A DNA stretch of 64,000 nucleotides from Chitinophagaceae bacterium (GCA_019638595.1 JAHBTJ010000009.1:210886-274885); one strand, 5' to 3'; shown: positions 48,097 to 59,178, counted from the first letter of the stretch. The notes: generated by a model not told the origin, from the letters alone. Program-made: numbers and translations.

Positions 48097-49101
48097 ATGG
48101 AAAAATCAAATTTTGTAGACCAGATAAGAGTGTTCTGTAAAAGCGGACATGGCGGAGCAGGCAGCAGGCATTTTATGCGCACCAAATACAATCCTACCGC
48201 AGGACCGGACGGGGGTGATGGCGGCAGGGGGGGGCATATTATTTTGAAAGGAAATAAAAACCTGTGGACGCTGCTCCACTTACGTTATTTTAAAAACGTG
48301 TTTGCCGAAAACGGCGAAGCGGGTAGCGGTAATAATTGCACAGGTAAAAACGGCAGGGATGTAGTGATAGAGGTGCCGTTGGGTACTATAGCGGTGGATG
48401 AAGAGTCCGGCAAAAAAGAAGTTGAAATTCTTGAAGACGGGCAGGAGGTGATATGGGTAAAAGGAGGCAGGGGCGGACTGGGCAATGCCAATTTTGCTAC
48501 CGCTACTAACCAGGTACCGGAATATGCCCAACCTGGTGAGCCGGGGCAGGAAGCCTGGAAAGTGCTGGAGCTAAAGGTGCTGGCCGATGTGGGGCTTGTA
48601 GGTTTTCCTAATGCCGGTAAATCAACATTGCTTTCGGCGGTTACAGCCGCAAAGCCTAAAATTGCCAGTTACGCTTTTACTACTGTTACCCCTAACCTGG
48701 GTATGGTAGCATACCGGGATGGAAAAAGCTTCTGCATTGCGGATCTGCCCGGCATTATTGAAGGCGCTTCGGAAGGGAAAGGATTGGGGTATCGTTTTTT
48801 ACGGCATATAGAGCGCAATCCTGTATTGCTTTTTTTAATACCTGCCGATAGCGCCAGCCATCGCAAAGAGTTTGACGTGCTGGTAAATGAGCTGGAGCAA
48901 TACAATCCAGAGCTGCTTCATAAGCAGTTTATTATAGCCATCAGTAAAAGCGATATGCTGGATGATGAGCTGAAAGCGGCTATAGAAAAGGAGCTGCCTG
49001 CCGGTATTCCGCATTTGTTTATTTCGTCTGTAACACAACAGGGACTGGTGCAGCTGAAAGATCTTTTATGGCAGGCACTCAATGAAAAAAGCATTCAATA
49101 A
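48097..49101 (+). CDS. obg: Obg family GTPase
   Basis: 334 residues from [17 protein letters not shown] (48097). The glycine-rich OBG fold occupies about 1-158. The G domain has G1 [10 protein letters not shown]3 [16 protein letters not shown] and G4 SKSD. There is no C-terminal OCT domain. It binds the 50S subunit and links ribosome assembly with growth control. A run of eight G residues lies in the codons for GRGG (48227-48234). The upstream 32 codons of the frame are rejected because homologues start at this Met. Confidence 0.95.
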   Translation: MEKSNFVDQIRVFCKSGHGGAGSRHFMRTKYNPTAGPDGGDGGRGGHIILKGNKNLWTLLHLRYFKNVFAENGEAGSGNNCTGKNGRDVVIEVPLGTIAVDEESGKKEVEILEDGQEVIWVKGGRGGLGNANFATATNQVPEYAQPGEPGQEAWKVLELKVLADVGLVGFPNAGKSTLLSAVTAAKPKIASYAFTTVTPNLGMVAYRDGKSFCIADLPGIIEGASEGKGLGYRFLRHIERNPVLLFLIPADSASHRKEFDVLVNELEQYNPELLHKQFIIAISKSDMLDDELKAAIEKELPAGIPHLFISSVTQQGLVQLKDLLWQALNEKSIQ

Positions 49102-49233
49102 AAAAGGAGATCTTTACCTCTTTCATCAAGAAATTGTTCTGTTTTCGTCGCGCCGGGATCTTCACAGCCATAAGCGAAATTTCGTTGCTTTTTTTGCTTG
49201 ACGGGTTGCCGGATACACTTTAACTTTATAGAG

Positions 49234-49317
49234 ATTTTTTCACTTTACCATATAGGCACAATAGAAAGTAATGCCGCATAGTTTTCTATGTTCCTCCTGT
49301 TTCTATGTGGTGAAAAA
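49234..49317. repeat. Intergenic repeat with CTATG words
   Basis: The left part ends in ACCATATAGGCACAATAGAAA; the right part has TTTTCTATGTTCC and TTTCTATGTGGTGAAAA, roughly complementary to it. It overlaps the leader of the next gene. Confidence 0.45.
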
Positions 49318-49338
49318 TTGTATTGTAAAACTTCGTGT

Positions 49339-50058
49339 ATGGCTTTACTACCCTGGCGCACAGGCATTGTACGGCGTATAGAGGAAGAAGCCGCTTTTAC
49401 GCGGCGGTATTGGGTTGAAGTACAGGATACCGATTGCTTTGACTTTATGCCCGGGCAATTTGTAACCCTTGATCTGCCCATACACGAAAAGCCTAATAAA
49501 CGCTGGCGTAGTTATTCCATCGCATCCTGGCCCGATGGGAGTAATGTATTTGAATTGCTTATAGTGCTGCTGGAAGGCGGTGCGGGCACCACCTATCTTT
49601 TCAACGAAATTGAAGTAGGCGCTGAATTGACTTTTCGTGGACCTGCAGGCGTTTTTACTTTACCCGAACCACTGGATAAAGACCTGTTCCTGATCTGTAC
49701 GGGCACCGGTATTGCTCCCTTCCGGAGCATGCTGCATCATATTGAGCTGCACAACATTCCCCATAATAACATACACCTGGTTTTTGGCTGCCGGCAAAAA
49801 TGCAATTTGTTGTATTACGATGAAATGCGCCGGCTTGCTGAACATATACCTCATTTTCATTATCTCCCCACCCTGTCGCGCGAAGAGTGGGAAGGTAGAA
49901 CAGGCTATGTACATGCCTTGTATGAAGAGCTGGCGAAAGAAAAACCTCCCGCCCATTTCTTTTTATGCGGCTGGAAGAATATGATAGACGAGGCGAAACA
50001 AAGAATTACTGCTTTGGGGTACGACCGCAAGGCTATTCACCAGGAGCTATACGGATAG
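49339..50058 (+). CDS. Ferredoxin-NADP reductase-like flavoprotein
   Basis: 239 residues from MALLPWRTGIVRRIEEE (49339). FAD-binding barrel with RSYSIAS (flavin motif) and GPAGVFTLP; NAD(P)-binding domain with CTGTGIAPFRSM, VFGCR and the C-terminal FFLCGWKNMIDEA. No iron-sulfur domain. It passes electrons between NAD(P)H and an unknown partner (ferredoxin, flavodoxin or an oxygenase). Confidence 0.85.
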   Translation: MALLPWRTGIVRRIEEEAAFTRRYWVEVQDTDCFDFMPGQFVTLDLPIHEKPNKRWRSYSIASWPDGSNVFELLIVLLEGGAGTTYLFNEIEVGAELTFRGPAGVFTLPEPLDKDLFLICTGTGIAPFRSMLHHIELHNIPHNNIHLVFGCRQKCNLLYYDEMRRLAEHIPHFHYLPTLSREEWEGRTGYVHALYEELAKEKPPAHFFLCGWKNMIDEAKQRITALGYDRKAIHQELYG

Positions 50059-50064
50059 CAGGCG

Positions 50065-51057
50065 CTAACACCCCCATTTTATAAGGGTAGCTCCCCAGGT
50101 AAATCCGCCTCCGAACGCGGCAAGCACCAGCTTATCGCCCTTCTTCAATTTGTCCTGCCACTCCCAAAGGCATAATGGAATAGTGCCGGCGGTGGTATTT
50201 CCGAAACGCTGGATATTTAACATCACTTTTTCGGCAGGCAACCCTATACGGTTGGCTGTAGCATCAATAATGCGTTTGTTGGCCTGGTGAGGTACCAGCC
50301 ATGCTATATCATCGCCTGTAAGATTATTGCGTTGCAACAGCTCGTAGCTAACATCGGCCATATCTTTTACGGCGTGCTTGAATACGGCCTGTCCTTCCTG
50401 GTAAATAAAATGTTCCTTATTGGTAACGGTTTCTATAGACGCGGGCTTTACGGAACCACCTGCCTTCATGTGCAAATGATGCCCGCCGCCTCCATCGCTT
50501 TTTAAAAGACTGTCCAGTACGCCATAGCCTTCGGTATTAGGCTCCAGTAAAACAGCGCCTGCCCCGTCGCCAAAAATAATGCAGGTAGTGCGGTCGCTGT
50601 AGTCAACGATCGAGCTCATTTTATCAGCTCCCGCTACTATTACTTTTTTATACCTGCCGCTTTCTATCAGCGCGGCGCCGGTGGTAAGCGCGTATAAAAA
50701 TCCGGAGCATGCAGCGGCTAAATCAAATCCCCACGCATTTACCGCTCCCAGCTTATGGCAGGCTATATTGGCTGTGGAGGGAAAAATAGTATCGGGTGTA
50801 ACCGTTCCCACAATCAGGCAATCAATTTCCTCCGCCTTCATATTCCGTTTATTCAAAATTTCCTGTACCGCCGGTACTATCATGTCCGAAGTACCCGATC
50901 CCGCTCCTTTCAGTATCCTTCTTTCGTTAATGCCGGTACGGGTGCGTATCCATTCATCGTTCGTATCTACTAATTTTTCAAGTTCGCTATTGGTAAGCCG
51001 GTATTCGGGAACGTAGCCGCCAACAGCGGTAATGGCGGCATTTATTGTTGGAATCAT
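50065..51057 (-). CDS. fabH: 3-oxoacyl-ACP synthase III (FabH)
   Basis: 330 residues from [20 protein letters not shown] (51057). Catalytic triad Cys117 ([12 protein letters not shown]), His256 (VPHQANKRI) and Asn286 (RFGNTTAGT). It condenses acetyl-CoA (or branched acyl-CoA) with malonyl-ACP to start fatty-acid synthesis. Length and motifs are those of classical FabH. It is divergent from ruvA and convergent with the flavoprotein gene; the usual plsX/rpmF neighbours are absent. Confidence 0.92.
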   Translation of the reverse strand: MIPTINAAITAVGGYVPEYRLTNSELEKLVDTNDEWIRTRTGINERRILKGAGSGTSDMIVPAVQEILNKRNMKAEEIDCLIVGTVTPDTIFPSTANIACHKLGAVNAWGFDLAAACSGFLYALTTGAALIESGRYKKVIVAGADKMSSIVDYSDRTTCIIFGDGAGAVLLEPNTEGYGVLDSLLKSDGGGGHHLHMKAGGSVKPASIETVTNKEHFIYQEGQAVFKHAVKDMADVSYELLQRNNLTGDDIAWLVPHQANKRIIDATANRIGLPAEKVMLNIQRFGNTTAGTIPLCLWEWQDKLKKGDKLVLAAFGGGFTWGATLIKWGC

Positions 51058-51169
51058 GTTAGACGAATTTCTAAATTGGGCACGAAAATACAATTATCGG
51101 GATAAATCAAAATCGCCCGATACTGGTTTTCTACTTTTACATCCTTTATCTTTGTCTCCCTTTAACGAG

Positions 51170-51754
51170 ATGATAGCGTTTGTAACAGGCAATTTTGTAT
51201 ATAAATCTCCAGCGGTAGTGCATGTAGACGTACATGGAGTAGGATATGAAGTGCAGATAAGTTTGAATACCTATTCAAAAATCCAGGCGCTTGATAAAGG
51301 ATCGCTGCATACATGGTTGCATATAAAAGAAGACGCGCATACTTTATACGGTTTTTTTGAAATAGCCGAAAAAAACCTGTTTACACAGCTCATAAGCGTG
51401 AACGGGGTAGGCACTTCCACAGCCAGGATGATGCTTTCGGCCATGCGGCCCGATGAGCTGGCGCAGGCCATCGTTACAGGCGATACCCTTACGCTTGAAA
51501 AAATTAAAGGTATTGGTAAAAAATCGGCTGAAAGAATAGTACTGGAACTAAGAGATAAGCTAAACAAAAATTATATTGAAACTACAAGTTCTGCGTTCAG
51601 AAACAATACTTTGGAAACGGATGCGTTAAATGCACTGATAGCTTTGGGCATAGCCCGCACTGCCGCGGAAAATGCTGTTAAAAAAGCTGTAGCATCCGCC
51701 CCCTCATCTGAAAACCTGGAAATTTTAATTAAAACCGCTTTACAGCTTATTTGA
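51170..51754 (+). CDS. ruvA: Holliday junction branch migration protein RuvA
   Basis: 194 residues from MIAFVTGNFVYKSPAVVHVDVHGVGYEVQ (51170). OB-fold domain I, helix-hairpin-helix motifs LISVNGVGTSTARMML and IKGIGKKSAERIVLELRDKL in domain II, and a C-terminal three-helix domain III that contacts RuvB. It binds four-way junctions in recombination repair. sprA follows 33 bases downstream, a conserved neighbour in Bacteroidota. Confidence 0.96.
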   Translation: MIAFVTGNFVYKSPAVVHVDVHGVGYEVQISLNTYSKIQALDKGSLHTWLHIKEDAHTLYGFFEIAEKNLFTQLISVNGVGTSTARMMLSAMRPDELAQAIVTGDTLTLEKIKGIGKKSAERIVLELRDKLNKNYIETTSSAFRNNTLETDALNALIALGIARTAAENAVKKAVASAPSSENLEILIKTALQLI

Positions 51755-51787
51755 TAAGAATTATACCTACTAAACAAGACGGGAAAA

Positions 51788-54700
51788 TTGACGACCTCAC
51801 GATATACGGATATTGTTCGTATTATTTTATTCATTGCCACGATCACTGCATTGAACGCAACAGTGATTGCTGTGCCCGTATTTGCGCAGCAAAGAGATTC
51901 CATCCCTTCTTCCAAAGATTCCATTACCGGCGTAGACACCTTAAAATATCCCATATACGACAGGCGTACCGACCGGATGACCTCCAACCGGTATAGCAGC
52001 TTTGACCTGAATGATCCTTCCAACATTAAAGACTCTATTGTTTACGATCATAAAGAGAAAAAATATTATATCATCGAAAAAATAGGTGATAAGTATTATC
52101 GCAAGCCTACCTCGCTCACATTTGAAGAATTTATGCGGATACAATCGCGTAAGCAGGAAACAGATTATTTCCGTGAACGGGCTAATACCATCAGCCTGCT
52201 GAACAGGAGCCTGCTCCGCCCCAAACTTACTGCTACCGACGATCTGTTCAACCGCCTTTTCGGGAACGGCAAAGTGGATATCCGCCCGCAGGGCAATGTA
52301 AGCATTACAGCCGGTTACCAGGGGCAGAATGTAAAGAATCCCACATTACCCGAGAGGGCCAGGCGAAACGGAGGGTTTGATTTTGATATGGCTGCAAACC
52401 TGAATGTGATCGCTAATATCGGCGATAAGGTAAAGCTTCCTATCTCCTACAATACACAATCTACCTTTGATTGGGAAAACCAGTTGAAGCTGGAGTATAC
52501 AGGCAAGCCCGATGAAATTGTTAAAAAAATTGAGCTGGGTAATACCAGCTTCGCGTCAAAAGGAACATTGATACCGGGGGCGCAATCGTTGTTTGGTGTA
52601 AAAACACAGTTGCAGTTCGGAAAGTTATGGGTTACGGGTGTGTTTGCCACCCAGCGTTCACAGCGGCAGTCGAGGGCTTTGCAGGGGGGGGCTTCTACTT
52701 CTTCCATTACAGTGCGGGGCGATGATTATGATGAAAACAGGCACTTTTTGCTGGCGCAGTATTTTAACCGTAAATACAATGATGCGATGAAAACCATCCC
52801 GCTTATTTCATCGCAGGTACAGGTAATGCGCATGGAAGTGTGGGTAACCAACAGAACCGGAACGGGCGTAACAACCGATACCCGGGATATTGTGGGGTTG
52901 ATGGATATAGCCGAACCGGCGCCTTATGGTTCCTGGGGAGGTTCCGGCAATGCGCTGGATTTACCGGGAAACGATGCCAATACACTGTATTCCCGTATAG
53001 CAGGCAATTCCTCTAACCGGAATCCCTCGCTTACAGTAGGCAACCTTACCGCTATGGGGCTGCGGCAGGTACAGGACTTTGAAAAAACATTTGCCCGTAA
53101 GCTCGACTCCAGCCAGTATTTATATAACCGCCAGTTAGGATATCTTTCATTAAGAGCCCCGCTTCAGCCCAATGAGGTTTTAGCGGTGGCATATCAATAT
53201 ACCTACAACGGAAGGGTATACCAGGTAGGGGAGTTTTCGCAGGATGTGCCGGTAGATTCCACTTCGGGCGTTCAGAAAGTATTGTTCCTCAAGCTGTTGA
53301 AAGCAACTTCGGCACGTACCCAGCTTCCTATCTGGGACCTGATGATGAAAAATATTTATACGCTGAAAAGTGATAACGGCGATTACCTTTCTTCCCTGGA
53401 TCGTACCGATTTCCAGTTAAATGTATTGTATGATGAACCGGGGGGGGGACAAAAACGATACTTACCCGAAGGCGATCAGGCCGGCGTTCCGTTGCTTACC
53501 CTGCTAAACCTGGACCGCTTGAACAACCAGAACGACCCCCAGCCGGATGGTGTTTTTGACTTTTTGGAGGGGTATACGGTAATGGCCAACCAGGCGCAGA
53601 TCATATTCCCGGTGCTGGAACCTTTTGGGCGCGACCTGCAATTCGCGTTCAGCGATCCTGCCCTGCGGCAGAAATATTTGTACCTGCCATTATATGATAC
53701 CATTAAGGCCATTGCTCAAACCTATGCCAACCTCAACCGGTTTGTAATGAAAGGAACAGCCAGGGCTTCTTCTATGGGGCAATCGGAAATTTCGCTCAAT
53801 GCTTTCAATGTTCCCCAGGGTTCTGTTACAGTAACTGCCGGCGGACGTACCCTGCAGGAGGGTATTGACTATGAAATCAATTACAGCCTGGGCACGGTAA
53901 GAATATTGAACCAGGCCATTTTAAGCTCGGGAGTGCCGGTAGATGTTCAGTTTGAAAACCAGGCGGCTTTTGGTTTGCAGCAGCGGAACTATATGGGGTT
54001 AAGGCTGGATTATCTTGCCAATAAGAACCTCTCGGTTGGTGCAACCGCTGTGCGTTTAAGCGAACGCCCCTATTTTACAAAGATGGGATATGGCGAAGAT
54101 CCTATCCGTAATACCATGGTGGGCGTTGACTTTAATTATCGCAACGAAGTGCCCCGCCTGAACAGGTGGCTGGATAAGCTGCCGTTTTATACACCCAATG
54201 GAGCGTCGAGCATTACCGCGTTTGGTGAAGCGGCTAAAATTATTCCGGGGCATGCGCCGCAGATCGGTAAAGGAAAAAGCGGGTTGATATATATAGATGA
54301 TTTTGAAGGAACCAGGGCAAGCATTGATCTGCGCTTTCCGCTTATAAGCTGGGCTATTGCCAGTACCCCGCAAGGCGCCACCGACCGCGATGGAAATGTA
54401 CTTTTCCCGGAAGCCACGCAATATAATAACCTGGATTATGGAAAAAACAGGGCAAAGCTGGCCTGGTATAATATTGAACCGATATTACAGGAAAGCCGTA
54501 ACTCCAATAACCCCTTGCAGGGAAATACAGAAGAACTGTCTGATCCGCGTGTTCGTGCGGTATCGCAGGCGGAAATATTTCCGTTGCGAACACCCGATTT
54601 TGGTCAAAACCAATTGGTGACTTTCGATCTTGCGTACTATCCCCGTGAAAGAGGTCCCTATAACTACGACGCCTCCGGTGTGGAATCAAGCGGCCGGTTA

Positions 54701-57700
54701 ACCAGCCCACGCCAGCGTTGGGGTGGTATGATGCGCGCTATTGACCAGACCGATTTTGAGACGAACAATGTTGAATTTATCGAGTTCTGGATCCTGGATC
54801 CTTACATAAAAAATGAAGCATCCACCGGCGGGCAGCTTTATTTTAACCTCGGTAATGTATCGGAAGACATTTTAAAAGACGGTAAGCGGGCGTATGAAAA
54901 CGGGTTGCCAACACCTGCCATACCTGCAAAAACCGATAATTCCATATGGGGCACAGTGCCCGTAAATCCTATACAGGTTACGCAGGCGTTCAGTAACGAA
55001 CCCGCAGACCGCGCCTACCAGGATGTTGGTTTTGATGGTTTGGGTGATGATGATGAACGGTCCACCCGTCAGCAGTATTTGCAGCAGCTTCAAACAATTT
55101 TTGGGGCTGGCTCGCAGGCATATCAAAATGCGTTGACAGACCCATCTTCAGATAACTTCCGTTATTACAGGGATGAAGAATATGATAAGATCAACGCCGG
55201 CATACTGGCACGATACAAAAATTTTAATGGGCCGCAGGGCAACTCTCCTGTATCTTCCGCCAGTTCCCAGTTTTCGTCGGCCGCTACCCTGTACCCCGAT
55301 GCGGAAGATCTGAACAAGGATAATACGTTGAATGAAAACGAAGAATACTTCCAGTACCGGATAGAGATAAAGCCAAAGACACATCCCGACATGCAGATCG
55401 GCAGCAACTTTATTATTGATAAAAAAGAAGTAAGCGTTCAGTTGGCCAATGAATCAAAAGAAAATCAAACCTGGTACCAGTTCAGGGTGCCTGTGAACAG
55501 CTACGATAAAAAGATCGGTAACATCCCCGATTTTAAATCCATACAGTTTATCAGGATGTTCATGACCGGCTTTGAAGATTCAACCGTGTTGCGTTTTGCC
55601 AAGCTGGAATTGATCAGGAATCAATGGAGAAAATTCACGTATGAGCTGGATACGGCAGGCGTATACAAGCCCATCAGCACGAACGATCCCGTTGGCTTTA
55701 ATGTAGGAGCGGTGAACATTGAAGAAAATGATCGCAGGCAGCCCGTTGTTTATCGCATGCCGCCTGGTATAGAAAGGGTGCAGGCATTAAGCAACGGTGG
55801 TATCAACATCCTGCAGAATGAGCAGAGCATGAATATGCAGATATGTAATTTGCCCAGCGGCGAATCGAGGGCGGTATTTAAAACCTATAACCTGGATATC
55901 CGCCAGTTCAGGAGACTGATGATGTTTATACATGCGGAAAGTGTACAGGGGCAACCGGCGTTGACCGATGGAAGGATCAACGCAGTGATAAGGATCGGCA
56001 ACGATTTTATTAATAATTTTTACGAAATAAAGATCCCTTTAAAGATCACCCCCTTTGGCGCCACCGTTGACACAGATATATGGCCGGAGGAAAATAACCT
56101 GGACTTTGACCTGGGCATACTGGAACAACTGAAAACGGAAAGGAACCTGCAATTGTTCAACCCTAATAACATTTACCGTAAAACGGTTGATAACAGGGTT
56201 TATTCAGTAATAGGCAGCCCGAATTTCGGGGAGGTAAAAGGATTCCTGGTGGGGATAGAAAACCCGGGTAATGGCACGGGCGCCCCCATTTGTACAGAAG
56301 TATGGATAAATGAATTGCGTTTGTCGCAGATAGATGAAAAAGGAGGCTGGGCGGCACTCGGCAGGGTAGATATAGCGCTTGCCGATTTAGGAACCCTTAC
56401 CTTTTCAGGTAATACGCATACGGTGGGCTTTGGAGCGCTTGAGCAGCGCGTAAATGAACGCGCGCGGGAGGATTTTGTGCAATTTGATGCCGCGGCTAAC
56501 CTGCAGCTTGGTAAGCTGCTGCCACGGGGTGTTGGAATTGAAATTCCAATGTATGCCAGCATTTCGCAAACCATCAGCACACCGGAATATGATCCGTACG
56601 ACCGGGATATCAAGCTACGCGACAAGCTGGACGCGGCAGGGGATAAAAGCGATTCTGTAAGAAGGGCCGCTATTGATATTACCACCATTAAAACCGTCAA
56701 CTTTACCAATGTAAGAAAAATACTGCCCGAAGGTAAAAAGCAACGTTTGTGGAGCCTGTCTAATTTCGACCTCAGTTATTCTTACACGTCTATAAAAGGG
56801 CATACCCCGCTTATTGACAATAACGAGATCAAAAAGTACAAGGGAGGTATAGGGTATAGTTATACCGGGCAGCCTAAATCGTGGGAACCGTTCAAGAACC
56901 TGATCAAGAGTAAATCGCCGTGGTTTGACGCTATAAAGGATTTTAATCTTAACCCAACTCCTTCGTTAATTGGCATACGTTGGGATGTGAACCGCCAGTT
57001 CGGCGCGGTACGCCCGCGTGAAGTGTATGTACCCGGTACGCTGCCCAGTCCTTACAAAATCCCGGAGACCTATGATAAGTTCTTTACGTTCGATCGCCGC
57101 TATAATTACCGCTGGGATATTACGCGTTCACTGAACTTTGATTATGAATCGCTGAACAATGCGCGGATAGACGAACCGGCGGGCCGCCTGGATAACAAAC
57201 TGAAGAAGGATACGGTCAGGCACAACTTCTTTAAAGGAGGAAGGAATGTATTGTTCAATCAGCGAATGGATTTTACTTACGCGCTGCCTACCAACAAGTT
57301 GCCTTTAATTGACTGGACCAGTGCGAACCTTGCTTATAAAACCACCTATAGCTGGATGGGAGCCTCTCGCCTGGCCATTAACCTGGGTAATACCATACAA
57401 AACAGCAATGCCAAATCGGCCACCGTTGATTTTGATTTTAACCGGCTGTATAGCAAGTTCAGGATATTCAGGGCGCTTGACCAAAACCAGGGAGGCAATA
57501 ATGCGCAACAGCCTCAGCCCCCGGGCAGAAAACCCCCGGCGGATACATCGCAGTCAAAAAAGAAAAGAGATCCGAATGATCTGCCGGAACTGAGCGGGTT
57601 TGTAAAAGGCATCGGTAAGATCATCACTTCCGTTAAAAGGATCAATCTTACTTACAGTGAAGGGGCTACCACTTTTATACCAGGCTATATGGACAGCACC

Positions 57701-59035
57701 AAACAACTGGGACAGAACTGGGGAAGCATGGCGCCGGGGTTAGGGTTTGTTTTAGGCCGGCAGCCGGATAGCAACTGGCTGAACAACGCCGCGCGAAAAG
57801 GTTTGATATCGAGGGATAGCTTACAGAACAACCTGACGCGACAAACTTTCGATCAGCAGTTCACCGCTACCGCCGATCTTGAGCCGGTAAGAGACCTGAC
57901 CATAAACCTTAACCTGAACAAAACGTTCAACCGTACCTACAGTGAGCTGTTTAAAGATACGCTTGGCACCGGCCAATTCGCACATTTGAATCCCTATGCC
58001 GGCGGTGGGTTCAGTATCAGCTATATATCATTTCAAACCCTGTTTAAAAAAACCGACCCGAATGTGATCAGTGAAACATTCAGGAAGTTCCAGGATAACA
58101 GGGCCATACTTTCTGAACGGTTGGGTAAGCAAAACCCGTACAGCCAGGTAAAAGGAGCCGACGGATATTATTTAGGGTACAGCCGTTACGCGCAGGATGT
58201 ATTGATACCTTCGTTCGTAGCGGCATATACCAATAAAGATCCCAACAATATAGCCCTGCTGAAAACTACCGGATCGAATGTGCGCTCCAATCCGTTTTCG
58301 GGATACCTGCCAAAGCCTAACTGGAAAATCACTTATCGTGGTTTGAACCGTATTGAACCGCTCGATAAAGTATTTACCGATTTTACCTTGTCGCACGTAT
58401 ATAGCAGCACGCTGGAGATGAATGCATTTAATTCGAATTTGCTGTTCCAGGACAGGTGGGGATTGAGCTTTCCATCGTTCCTTGATACTGTATCTCAAAA
58501 TTTCATTCCTTATTTCCTGGTACCTAATATTACCATACGCGAACAGTTTGCACCTTTGGTGGGACTTAATTTTTCCTTAACCAACCAGTTGACCGCGGGC
58601 TTTGAGTATACAAAAAGCCGTACGCTCAGTCTTAGCCTAATAGATTATCAATTGAGCGAAATGCGTTCTTCGAAGATCCGCGTGAACGCCTCATGGCGTA
58701 TACGTGGCTTTAACCTTCCGTTTAATATCAGCCTGTTTAAAAAGAGCAGCTCCGATAGTACGGGTAAGAAATCTGAAAGTGATGTAAAGTTTTCGCTGGA
58801 GTTCAGTATACAGGATGATATAACAGCCAACAGCAGGCTTGACCAGGAAAACGCCTTCGCTACCAATGGCCAAAAGGTGATTATCATATACCCCACTATT
58901 GATTATGTATTGAGTAACCGCATACAGCTCAAGTTTTATTTTGACCAGCAGCGAAGACTGCCATACATTTCTTCATCGGCCCCAATGACCACCACCCGGG
59001 CGGGTGTAACGGTAAATATATCTCTTGCGCCGTAG
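51788..59035 (+). CDS. sprA: Type IX secretion outer-membrane translocon SprA
   Basis: 2415 residues, in the usual SprA/Sov size range. Signal peptide near the start (IILFIATITALNATVIAVPVFAQQ). SprA landmarks: YRKPTSLTFEEFMRIQSRK, FGNGKVDIRPQGNVSITAGYQGQNVKNPTLPERAR, NLNVIANIGDKVKLPISYNTQSTFDWENQLKLEY, and an outer-membrane C-terminus with repeated barrel strands ending TTRAGVTVNISLAP. SprA forms the 36-strand barrel of the type IX secretion system and supports gliding. The only start that keeps the signal peptide is TTG at 51788; the first ATG comes 63 codons later. Runs of eight and nine G occur at 52684-52691 and 53440-53448. Confidence 0.96.
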   Translation: MTTSRYTDIVRIILFIATITALNATVIAVPVFAQQRDSIPSSKDSITGVDTLKYPIYDRRTDRMTSNRYSSFDLNDPSNIKDSIVYDHKEKKYYIIEKIGDKYYRKPTSLTFEEFMRIQSRKQETDYFRERANTISLLNRSLLRPKLTATDDLFNRLFGNGKVDIRPQGNVSITAGYQGQNVKNPTLPERARRNGGFDFDMAANLNVIANIGDKVKLPISYNTQSTFDWENQLKLEYTGKPDEIVKKIELGNTSFASKGTLIPGAQSLFGVKTQLQFGKLWVTGVFATQRSQRQSRALQGGASTSSITVRGDDYDENRHFLLAQYFNRKYNDAMKTIPLISSQVQVMRMEVWVTNRTGTGVTTDTRDIVGLMDIAEPAPYGSWGGSGNALDLPGNDANTLYSRIAGNSSNRNPSLTVGNLTAMGLRQVQDFEKTFARKLDSSQYLYNRQLGYLSLRAPLQPNEVLAVAYQYTYNGRVYQVGEFSQDVPVDSTSGVQKVLFLKLLKATSARTQLPIWDLMMKNIYTLKSDNGDYLSSLDRTDFQLNVLYDEPGGGQKRYLPEGDQAGVPLLTLLNLDRLNNQNDPQPDGVFDFLEGYTVMANQAQIIFPVLEPFGRDLQFAFSDPALRQKYLYLPLYDTIKAIAQTYANLNRFVMKGTARASSMGQSEISLNAFNVPQGSVTVTAGGRTLQEGIDYEINYSLGTVRILNQAILSSGVPVDVQFENQAAFGLQQRNYMGLRLDYLANKNLSVGATAVRLSERPYFTKMGYGEDPIRNTMVGVDFNYRNEVPRLNRWLDKLPFYTPNGASSITAFGEAAKIIPGHAPQIGKGKSGLIYIDDFEGTRASIDLRFPLISWAIASTPQGATDRDGNVLFPEATQYNNLDYGKNRAKLAWYNIEPILQESRNSNNPLQGNTEELSDPRVRAVSQAEIFPLRTPDFGQNQLVTFDLAYYPRERGPYNYDASGVESSGRLTSPRQRWGGMMRAIDQTDFETNNVEFIEFWILDPYIKNEASTGGQLYFNLGNVSEDILKDGKRAYENGLPTPAIPAKTDNSIWGTVPVNPIQVTQAFSNEPADRAYQDVGFDGLGDDDERSTRQQYLQQLQTIFGAGSQAYQNALTDPSSDNFRYYRDEEYDKINAGILARYKNFNGPQGNSPVSSASSQFSSAATLYPDAEDLNKDNTLNENEEYFQYRIEIKPKTHPDMQIGSNFIIDKKEVSVQLANESKENQTWYQFRVPVNSYDKKIGNIPDFKSIQFIRMFMTGFEDSTVLRFAKLELIRNQWRKFTYELDTAGVYKPISTNDPVGFNVGAVNIEENDRRQPVVYRMPPGIERVQALSNGGINILQNEQSMNMQICNLPSGESRAVFKTYNLDIRQFRRLMMFIHAESVQGQPALTDGRINAVIRIGNDFINNFYEIKIPLKITPFGATVDTDIWPEENNLDFDLGILEQLKTERNLQLFNPNNIYRKTVDNRVYSVIGSPNFGEVKGFLVGIENPGNGTGAPICTEVWINELRLSQIDEKGGWAALGRVDIALADLGTLTFSGNTHTVGFGALEQRVNERAREDFVQFDAAANLQLGKLLPRGVGIEIPMYASISQTISTPEYDPYDRDIKLRDKLDAAGDKSDSVRRAAIDITTIKTVNFTNVRKILPEGKKQRLWSLSNFDLSYSYTSIKGHTPLIDNNEIKKYKGGIGYSYTGQPKSWEPFKNLIKSKSPWFDAIKDFNLNPTPSLIGIRWDVNRQFGAVRPREVYVPGTLPSPYKIPETYDKFFTFDRRYNYRWDITRSLNFDYESLNNARIDEPAGRLDNKLKKDTVRHNFFKGGRNVLFNQRMDFTYALPTNKLPLIDWTSANLAYKTTYSWMGASRLAINLGNTIQNSNAKSATVDFDFNRLYSKFRIFRALDQNQGGNNAQQPQPPGRKPPADTSQSKKKRDPNDLPELSGFVKGIGKIITSVKRINLTYSEGATTFIPGYMDSTKQLGQNWGSMAPGLGFVLGRQPDSNWLNNAARKGLISRDSLQNNLTRQTFDQQFTATADLEPVRDLTINLNLNKTFNRTYSELFKDTLGTGQFAHLNPYAGGGFSISYISFQTLFKKTDPNVISETFRKFQDNRAILSERLGKQNPYSQVKGADGYYLGYSRYAQDVLIPSFVAAYTNKDPNNIALLKTTGSNVRSNPFSGYLPKPNWKITYRGLNRIEPLDKVFTDFTLSHVYSSTLEMNAFNSNLLFQDRWGLSFPSFLDTVSQNFIPYFLVPNITIREQFAPLVGLNFSLTNQLTAGFEYTKSRTLSLSLIDYQLSEMRSSKIRVNASWRIRGFNLPFNISLFKKSSSDSTGKKSESDVKFSLEFSIQDDITANSRLDQENAFATNGQKVIIIYPTIDYVLSNRIQLKFYFDQQRRLPYISSSAPMTTTRAGVTVNISLAP

Positions 59036-59040
59036 CAGGG

Positions 59041-59157
59041 TTTGTAGTTTATAGTTTGTGGTGCAGGTTGCAGTTATCTCAACTATAAACAAAAAACCAT
59101 AAACCATAAATTGCTCATAGCTGACAGCCCATAGCCGACGGCCCATAGCTGATCACT
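59041..59157. repeat. Word-like intergenic repeat between sprA and an SDR gene
   Basis: TTTATAGTT and AACTATAAAC form an inverted pair, then ACCATAAACCATAAA, then three imperfect 14-bp tandem units beginning CATAGC (about 59115-59155). No coding potential; same style as the other intergenic repeats. Confidence 0.6.
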
Positions 59158-59178
59158 TTTTTTCGTATTTTCATTTGC

